Assembly: GCF_000004195.4 (NCBI RefSeq)
Contig: NC_030680.2
Coordinates: 144,563,545 to 144,627,544 of the forward strand
Direction of reading: 5' to 3'
From: Xenopus tropicalis
Lineage: Eukaryota; Chordata; Amphibia; Anura; Pipidae
Length of the DNA stretch: 64,000 nucleotides
The notes under the pieces are model-generated. The model was given only the letters and a program-made list of their open reading frames with translations. It made no database searches and was not told the origin of the DNA. The number at the start of each line of letters is the position of its first letter. Position 1 is the stretch's first letter. A program made the translations under genes and the position numbers. This document shows, one piece after another, positions 26,701 to 35,700 of the stretch.

Positions 26701-29700
26701 TACAGGAAAGCCATTTGCCTGGATGAAGACAAGAAGGAGGTTCCCCAGTCCCACTGCGAGGAGAACAAGAAGCCGCCGGAGGTGGAGAAATGCAACGTGC
26801 AGTCCTGCGAGTTCCTGTGGATCACGGGAGAGTGGTCGGAGGTAACGCCTGGCATTTAGCTGCTGCTCCAGGGTGGCAGTCAGGGTCAGACTGGGGTGTG
26901 GGGGGCCCCTGGGGTGGCCCCCGCTGCCTTCCTGCCCCTCACCCCGAGTGTGCATATCTTATACGGGACCCATCGGGTCTTTTCCCAGTGTCCTGCCGGT
27001 CTGTTCCGGCCCTGGGGGCAGTGCTTGTGGTATATATGGAATGAGGGTTCTCTCACCTGTAGCTCTGGGTATTTACAGAATATATAAAGGATAAGTAAAC
27101 CTTATAATAAGTGAATGTAACATTGATGAGAGTGCAGTTTAGATTCATTCGTTGTTTTATTAAGATGTGAAGATATCAATGGAAAAATGGACTATTAGTA
27201 TAAATGTATTTTGTTATAACAGCGCCACCTGCTGATCAGTTTATGACTGAGATTGAGTCAAGGAAGTTGTCAGAAGAAAGAAATGGGGCTGTTGTGATGT
27301 TTCCCTGTTTAGAAAAGACGTGAGAAAAGTTATCTGAGGTTTCTAATGTTTTTCTCAGCCAATAAACATCAGATCAGCCCTATTGCTTTCTTCTAAAAAC
27401 TTCCTCCACTGGATCACGGTCGGAAACTGACCAGCAGGTGGCACTGTTGTAACTTAAATGCATTCATATTAGCAGTTTTATTCCCCTTAATATCTTGGAA
27501 TCTTAAAAAAATATATATTAAATGTAAATTGAAAAAATACGTCAAAAAATACTTTTTTAACATCTTCTCGGCAGTGTTTTTGACACTGTAAATTAATAAG
27601 CCCAAAGCTTTCTGGGTCCATTTGACCCTATTAGGACGTCAGTGTTTAATTCAATGATTTTTCTTTCATTTTTCATGATGGTAGCGGTTTTTTACTGCTG
27701 ATATTATGAATTTGCAAGAGGGGCGCCCCCTGCTGTTTAGCTTGGCTCACATACCCAGCCATCCTTTTGAGGCTAAAGGGAGAGGGAAAATCATTGTGGG
27801 TTCCAGTTTGGTGCCCCCCCCCAGTTACTATAAATGGGGACTTATTGCCCTGGGCCAGTTTGCCTGTTCTTTCAATAAAAGAGTTGGCTCTGAGTCCATC
27901 ACCCCGCCCTGCTCCCAGGTACCCCCAGTGCATATACAGTACTGAATATCCTTGGACAGAAAGATGAAGAGACCTGTTAATATAAAAGGGAATTGGAACA
28001 TTGGGTAAAACAAAGGGGCACAGACAGTTTCCCAGAGAAAAATGTGGGGTAATTTTTTTGGAAAATGATGTTAAATCTGCCGTTTTATTGGTTCCCAGTG
28101 TTCGGTGACGTGCGGCACGGGTTACAAACAGAGACTGGTGACCTGCAGTGAGGTCTATTCGGCCAAAGACCACTATGAATACGGCTACCAAAGCTCCGCA
28201 AACTGCCCGGGGGAACAGCCGCCCACCGTCCAGAACTGCTACCAAGGGGAGTGTCCAATATCCGCCTCATGGAGAGTCGGCAACTGGGGCAAAGTAAGTG
28301 AAGCAGGAGGTTCCCTGTTGCCTTTATTCCTGGTATCCATGGCAACTGCTAAATGCAACAATAGAGTTTGGGGTAATGAAAGGAACCATCTGATTGGCTG
28401 CAACTGGTCACTAGACCTCAGGTTACCTTTGAGAGTTCTATTACTCCCCCCCACGAGTACTACTGCTAACAGGCATACAGGGGCTATTACATAACATCAG
28501 AACTCACTGCAGCCAATCAGATGCTTACTTTCATTCTTATGATTGCACTAGGCCAGTAACAGCTAAATGCTTATTGGCTGTTGTGATTTCTGTAGCAGGG
28601 CACAATTTCCCATGTTACTATAGAGCCCAGTTTCTTTAGAGGGAACTTATGGTGCAGGTGCCTAATGGGTTATCATGACTTCGGGGTTGATTTATTAAAG
28701 TGGTGGTTTACTTTTAAAGGGGAAATATTGTGTGAAAACCAATATTGTGCCACTGAATTGTACTCATCTAAATATAGAGGGAATGGGCTTTAAAAAGTAG
28801 TGTTTCGGGCTGATTTATTGAAGAATTATCCAAAAACCCAACTAGCCCCGCCCATCTGTTCCACTTCCTGCTGCCTCCTTTCCCAGGCTGAGCAGGGGGG
28901 GCGGCGGCACTCAGCACACTGCACTACACTGAACCAATCAGCAGCTAGGCTGACCTGATAGGGAACTGAAGCCTGTCTTTGCTTGTGTGACTGCAGGGCT
29001 GTGATTGGCTGTCCCCCTCCTACTGTGGTTGTGGTTGGGACAGTTATGACACGCCCACCCCAGCTCCATATAATATTCATAACTGCCTACATTTATTTTT
29101 TCACTTATCCTATGTATTATAAAATGTCCTATTCTTAGCAGCATTGCAATTGGTCTTCATTTTTTTTTATAAATATTTTTTTCATTATCTGCCTTCTTCT
29201 TCTGCCTCTTTCCAGCTTCCAAATGGGGGTCACTGACCCCGGCAGCCAAAAACCTATTGTTCTGTGAGGCTCCAGTTTTATTGTTACTTTTTATTACTTA
29301 TCTTTCTATTCAGCCCCCCTACTATTCATATATCAGTCACTCTCTCAAACCAATTCCTAGTTGCTAAGGTAAATTGGATCCTAGCAACCAGACAACTGCT
29401 GAAATTCCAAACTGGAGAGCTGTGGAACAAAAAGTTAAATAGTTCAAAAACCACCAATAATAAAAAATGAAGACCAACTGCAAATTGTCTCAGAATATTA
29501 CTCTCTATGTGAACTCAAAGGTGAACGACCCCTTTAATCTCAATTACGATAAAAAGCATCGTAGGGGAAAACGTGATGGCGAGAAAATCAAATAACCCAA
29601 TGATCGTTTTGTTACCCTTCCATCGACTTCCTGTCTGGTTTTACGTGGGGGGGAGTGCCTCATTGGGATCCTTTTTGCCCCTAAATTTAGTAATAATGAA

Positions 29701-32700
29701 TTGGTTAGACTTTAGCTATGTATCAGATCTGCCCTGTATGTGACTGCTAGAGGTGCTTAAGGTGACAAATGTCTCCCTGGGGTTCCACGTAGTGCTCCGT
29801 CACCTGCGGATCTGGGGTCACGCAACGTTCCGTGCAGTGTCTGACCAATGAGGATCTGCCGAGCAACATGTGCAGCGTGGATCAGAAGCCGGAAGAGAAG
29901 AGGATCTGCTACAGCAACCACGACTGTAAGATTTGCTTTATCTCCTGCCTAAAGCCCTCCTGTCTGCATTTATAGCTTTGGAGGTTGCTATGGGTTACTA
30001 GACCTTATGCTATGATTATAATTATACAGGTATAGGACCTGTTATCCAGAATGCTTGGGACCAAGGGTATTCCGTATAGGTAGTCTTTCCATAATTTGGA
30101 TCTCCATATCCAAGTCTACTAAAAAATCAATAAAACATTAATTAACCCCAATAGGATTGTTTTGCATCCAATAAGGATTATTTATATCTTAGTTGGGATC
30201 AAGTACAGGTACTGTTTTATTATTACAGAGAAAAGGGAATCATTTAACCATTAAATAAACCCAACAGGGCTGTTCTGCCCCCAATAAGGGGTAATTATAT
30301 CTTAGTTGGGATCAAGTACAGGTACTGTTTTATTATTACAGAGAAAAGGGAATCATTTAACCATTAAATAAACCCAATAGGGCTGTTCTGCCCCCAATAA
30401 GGGGTAATTATATCTTAGTTGGAATCAAGTACAGGTACTGTTTTATTATTACAGAGAAAAGGGAATCATTTAACCATGAAATAAACCCAATAGGACTGTT
30501 CTGCCCCCAATAAGGGGTAATTATATCTTAGTTGGGATCAAGTACAGGTACTGTTTTATTATTACAGAGAAAAGGGAATCATTTAACCATTAAATAAACC
30601 CAATAGGGTTGTTCTGCCCCAATAAGGGGTAATTATATCTTAGTTGGGATCAAGTACAGGTACTGTTTTATTATTACAGAGAAAAGGGAATCATTTAACC
30701 ATTAAATAAACCCAATAGGGCTGTTCTGCCCCCAATAAGGGGTAATTATATCTTAGTTGGGATCAAGTACAAGGTACTGTTTTATTATTACAGAGAAAAA
30801 GCAAATCAGTTTTAAAATTCTGAATTATTTGATTAAAATGGAGTCTATGGGAGACAGGCTTTCCGTAATTTGGAGCTTTATGGATAACGGGTCTGTATAA
30901 GGGATCCTATACTTGTATTACATAATGTGAAGTGAATGAAACAGATACAGATCCTAATGTGCATCTTGTCTGCTCACAAAGCAGAATTAGCACCCCTAAA
31001 AGCTGCTCATTTGCCCCTTTCCTGGACCCCTTTTCCCCACCAGGTGACCTGCCGAGGAATTGTCTAGAAGTGAAGAGGCTGAAACACGTCGGTGCGGACG
31101 GGGAACACTATGTTATGATCCAAGAAAAAATTATAAAGGTGAATTTTATTTAATGTCCCTCTTTTTAGTTCATTGTGATTGGTTAGAGAAAGTATCAGTA
31201 ACGCTGTGCTATTGGCAGATATACTGCGCCGGGATGCAGTCGGAGAGCCCAAAGGAATATATCACTCTACTCAGCGGCGAGGCGGAAAATTATTCGGAAG
31301 TCTATGGTTACAGGTAAAAATGAATAAACGCCAGATTTTCTGATTTTTTTAAAAATAATATGTTCCCAGTATGAAGGTCAGTGCAGGGTTAGTTACCCTT
31401 TATCTGAATATAGGGTTTCCCAGTATCCTTAAGCTTTCCTCGACATTCAGAAACCATTTCCCAATATTCTGAAAAATGATTCTGAAACTTCCCCGAAATT
31501 CTGAAAATATTTCCCAGTAAGAAGGTCAGTGCCCTAGAAGACAAAGCAGGGTTAGTTACCCTTTATCTGAATATAGGGTTTCCCAGCATTCTATAGCTTT
31601 CCTCGACATTCAGAAACCATTTCTGAAAAATGATTCTAAAACGTCCCCCAAAAGTCTGAAAGCTTTTTCCAATATTCTAAAACATTCTCTGAAATTCAGA
31701 AATTCTAAAAATATTTCCCAGTATTCCAAAATATTTCCCCAAAATTCTAAAAGCATTTCCCAGTATTCTAAAACTTTCTCTGAAAATCTGAAAGCCTTTC
31801 CTACAATTTGAAAACTTTTTAATGAAATTCTGAAAGCTTTTCCCAACATTATAAAACCCAATATTCTTCAACTTTCCTTGAAATTCAGACAGAAAGAATT
31901 TCCAAATATTCTGAAACAATGTTCTAAAACGTCCCCCCAGTATTCTAAAACTTTCCCTGAATTTCTCTGATTTTCTGAATATTCACCCGCCACTTTCCCC
32001 AACATTCAGAAACCATTTCCCAATATTCTGAAATATTTTTCCAATATTCTAAAACTTTCTCTGAAATTCTGAAAGCCTTTCCTACAATTTGAATTTTTTT
32101 TTTATGAAATTCTGAAAGCTTTTCCCAAATATTATTAAACTCAATATTCTTCAACTTTCCCTGAAATTCAGAAAGAATTTCCAAATATTCTGAAACAATT
32201 TTCTAAAACTTCCCCCCAAATGTTTCAAAACTTTTCCCAATATTCTAAAACTTTCCCTGAATTTCTCTGATTTTCTGAATATTCAACCGCCACTTTCCTC
32301 AACATTCTGAAAACATTTCCCAATATTCCATTTCCCAGTATTCTAAAATAATATTCTAAAACTTCCCCCAAAAGCATTTTCCCAATATTCTAAAACTTTC
32401 TATGAAATTCCGAAAGCATCTATAAATATACAATTACTTTCCCGACATTCTGAAAACATTTCCCAGCATTCCAAACATTTATTTCCCAATATTCTGAAAT
32501 GTTCCCCTAAAATTCTATAAAACTTTCTTTGAAATTCTGCAAAACTGCCAGGGAACATAGATAACTACGGGAAATCTTTCTGTCAATTCAATTTTGAAAA
32601 TTTGAAAAAAAGAAAAAGATTTATTTTCCCGACCTTTGAAAAATATTCTACTGAACATTTATAAAACGTAAAGGGGAAGTAAAGCCTGCTGGTTTATTTT

Positions 32701-35700
32701 TGTTGTATTTTCCCAATAATGAAGGCAGCCATTTTCTCTTTACACCCATTAGGTTACAGAACCCCACGGAATGCCCGTATAACGGAAGCAGAAGGGAAGA
32801 CTGTCAGTGTAAGAAGGACTACACCGCCGCCGGCTTCTCCACCTTCAGTAAAGTGAGGCTGGATGTGGTGACGCTGCAGATAATTAGTGAGTAGAAGCCA
32901 TTTTTGTGGCAGTGGGTGTGGCCATGGGGATGCGTTTCCCCTTTAATGCTCTTGGCAGTAAGTGAAGCGCTATAAGCAGCCATAATTACCCCATTAACCC
33001 ATATTTACCCTTAGCCTATCAGAGAGGCCGGACTTGTACTGAAGGCTGTGGAACCGATTGTTTCCTCTGAACCAGAACTCAATGCAGATTTACTATAGTT
33101 TTGGGTTTGTGCGACATAATCACACGTTTCATTTCTGTTTCACGCAGCCACCGATTTGCACTTTGCACGAACGCAGGATGGGAGGCCGGTACCGTTTGCC
33201 ACAGCCGGAGACTGTTACAGCGCAGCAAAGTGCCCCCAGGTACCCCAATCTGCCCCACATATTGTCATAAGGATATTAGCAGTCACTGAGGGGTTCTGTG
33301 CCCATATAAAGGCACAAGGCTGCAGGCTGAGTTATACAGGGATCTCTGAGTATCACTCATGTATTATAAGGGATAATGTACCCCCTACTGTAAATGATAA
33401 GGATATTAGCAGTCACTAAGGGGTTCTGTGCCCATATAAAGGCACAAGGCTGCAGGCTGAGTTATACAGGGAACTCTGAGTATCACTCATGTATTATAAG
33501 GGATAATGTACCCCCTACTGTAAATGATAAGGATATTAGCAGTCACTGAGGGGTTCTGTGCCCATATAAAGGCACAAGGCTGCAGGCTGAGTTATACAGG
33601 GAACTCTGAGTATCACTCATGTATTATAAGGGATAATGTACCCCCTACTGTAAATGATAAGGATATTAGCAGTCACTGAGGGGTTCTGTGCCCATATAAA
33701 GGCACAAGGCTGCAGGCTGAGTTATACAGGGAACTCTGAGTATCACTCATGTATTATAAGGGATAATGTACCCCCTACTGTAAATGATAAGGATATTAGC
33801 AGTCACTGAGGGGTTCTGTGCCCATATAAAGGCACAAGGCTGCAGGCTGAGTTATACAGGGAACTCTGAGTATCACTCATGTATTATAAGGGATAATGTA
33901 CCCCCTACTGTAAATGATAAGGATATTAGCAGTCACTGAGGGGTTCTGTGCCCATATAAAGGCACAAGGCTGCAGGCTGAGTTATACAGGGAACTCTGAG
34001 TATCACTCATGTATTATAAGGGATAATGTACCCCCTACTGTAAATGATAAGGATATTAGCAGTCACTGAGGGGTTCTGTGCCCATATAAAGGCACAAGGC
34101 TGCAGGCTGAGTTATACAGGGAACTCTGAGTATCACTCATGTATTATAAGGGATAATGTACCCCCTACTGTAAATGATAAGGATATTAGCAGTCACTGAG
34201 GGGTTCTGTGCCCATATAAAGGCACAAGGCTGCAGGCTGAGTTATACAGGGAACTCTGAGTATCACTCATGTATTATAAGGGATAATGTACCCCCTACTG
34301 TAAATGATAAGGATATTAGCAGTCACTGAGGGGTTCTGTGCCCATATAAAGGCACAAGGCTGCAGGCTGAGTTATACAGGGAACTCTGAGTATCACTCAT
34401 GTATTATAAGGGATAATGTACCCCCTACTGTAAATGATAAGGATATTAGCAGTCACTGAGGGGTTCTGTGCCCATATAAAGGCACAAGGCTGCAGGCTGA
34501 GTTATACAGGGAACTCTGAGTATCACTCATGTATTATAAGGGATAATGTACCCCCTACTGTAAATGATAAGGATATTAGCAGTCACTAAGGGGTTTATTC
34601 TTTATCTGTTTGCTTCTTTGTTGTTTAGGGTCGTTTTAGCATCAACCTTTTAGGAACTGGCCTATCGATATCAGAAACAGCAAAATGGATGTCACAAGGG
34701 AATTATGCAGTGACGGAAATAAAAAAATCACCGGTAAGACATTTTCTTGCTGTATTTTTTAAACCCTTTTTTTTTTATTACCTGTACCCCTTGTTTTATT
34801 TTATTGTTAAATTGCTCGCCCCTTTCCAAACACGTTTAATGCATTAGGTTATACAGTCAGGTCTGCACTACTGGCATTACTTTATATTATAGGCAGGTAC
34901 TGTGGCCCTACGTGTTGAACTATACACAGGTCGCTTGTTGGGTTTATCTTATAGACCTTAGGGTGAAGCCACATGCAGCTACTTAGTAGCAGCTACTTGT
35001 CACGGCTACTAAAACAGACAATGCTGATCATTTACTGATAATTGTCTCTATGTGTGTTTAGCAGAGGCAATTCTCAGTATTGTCTATGGCAGGGGATTTT
35101 CTGGTGTTTAGTAGTCGTGACAAGTAGCTGCTACTAGTAGCTCTGTGTGTCTTCACCCTTACAGTTGGGTATTGCCCATCCACAAGTGAGTCTGAACAAA
35201 GGTGAGAGGAAGCTTTGGCCCCTTTTGTACGTAGATCTGATGATGCCCCATTCACCCACCAATAAGGGGCATCGGTGTATGGTGCCAAAGCACTAATCTG
35301 CCCAAGCAGTATCTGCCGAAGTAGAAACCTCTGAGCTTTTGATGCGGCCCCCTCCCATGGGTGCTCGCAGGGTAATGTGTCGGGGTCAGTGACCCCCATT
35401 TGAAAGCTGGAAAGAGTCAGAAGAAGGCAAATCATTTTAAAACTATAACAAATAAATAGTGAAGACCAATTAAAAGTTGCTAAGAGTTGGCCATTCTGAA
35501 ACACATTAAAAGTTAACCTGTAAGGTGATCCTCCCCTTTTTTAGTTTGTTATAGAATAGGTAATTTCAATTGGTCTTCATTATTTATTTGTTATAGTTTT
35601 TGAATTATTTGCCTTCTTCTTTCAACTCTTTGCAGCTTTCAAAATGGGGGGTCACTGACCCCGGCAGCCAAAACCTATTGCTCTGTGAGGCTCCAGTTTT

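Noticed and set aside
27673..28245. 190-codon minus-strand frame
   Set aside because: It overlaps the TSR exon at 28099-28293 antisense; the openness reflects the coding strand's codon bias.
33271..34600. Regular direct repeats resembling a CRISPR array
   Set aside because: The whole 130-bp unit repeats, with no unique spacers, in vertebrate DNA with spliced exons. It is a minisatellite.
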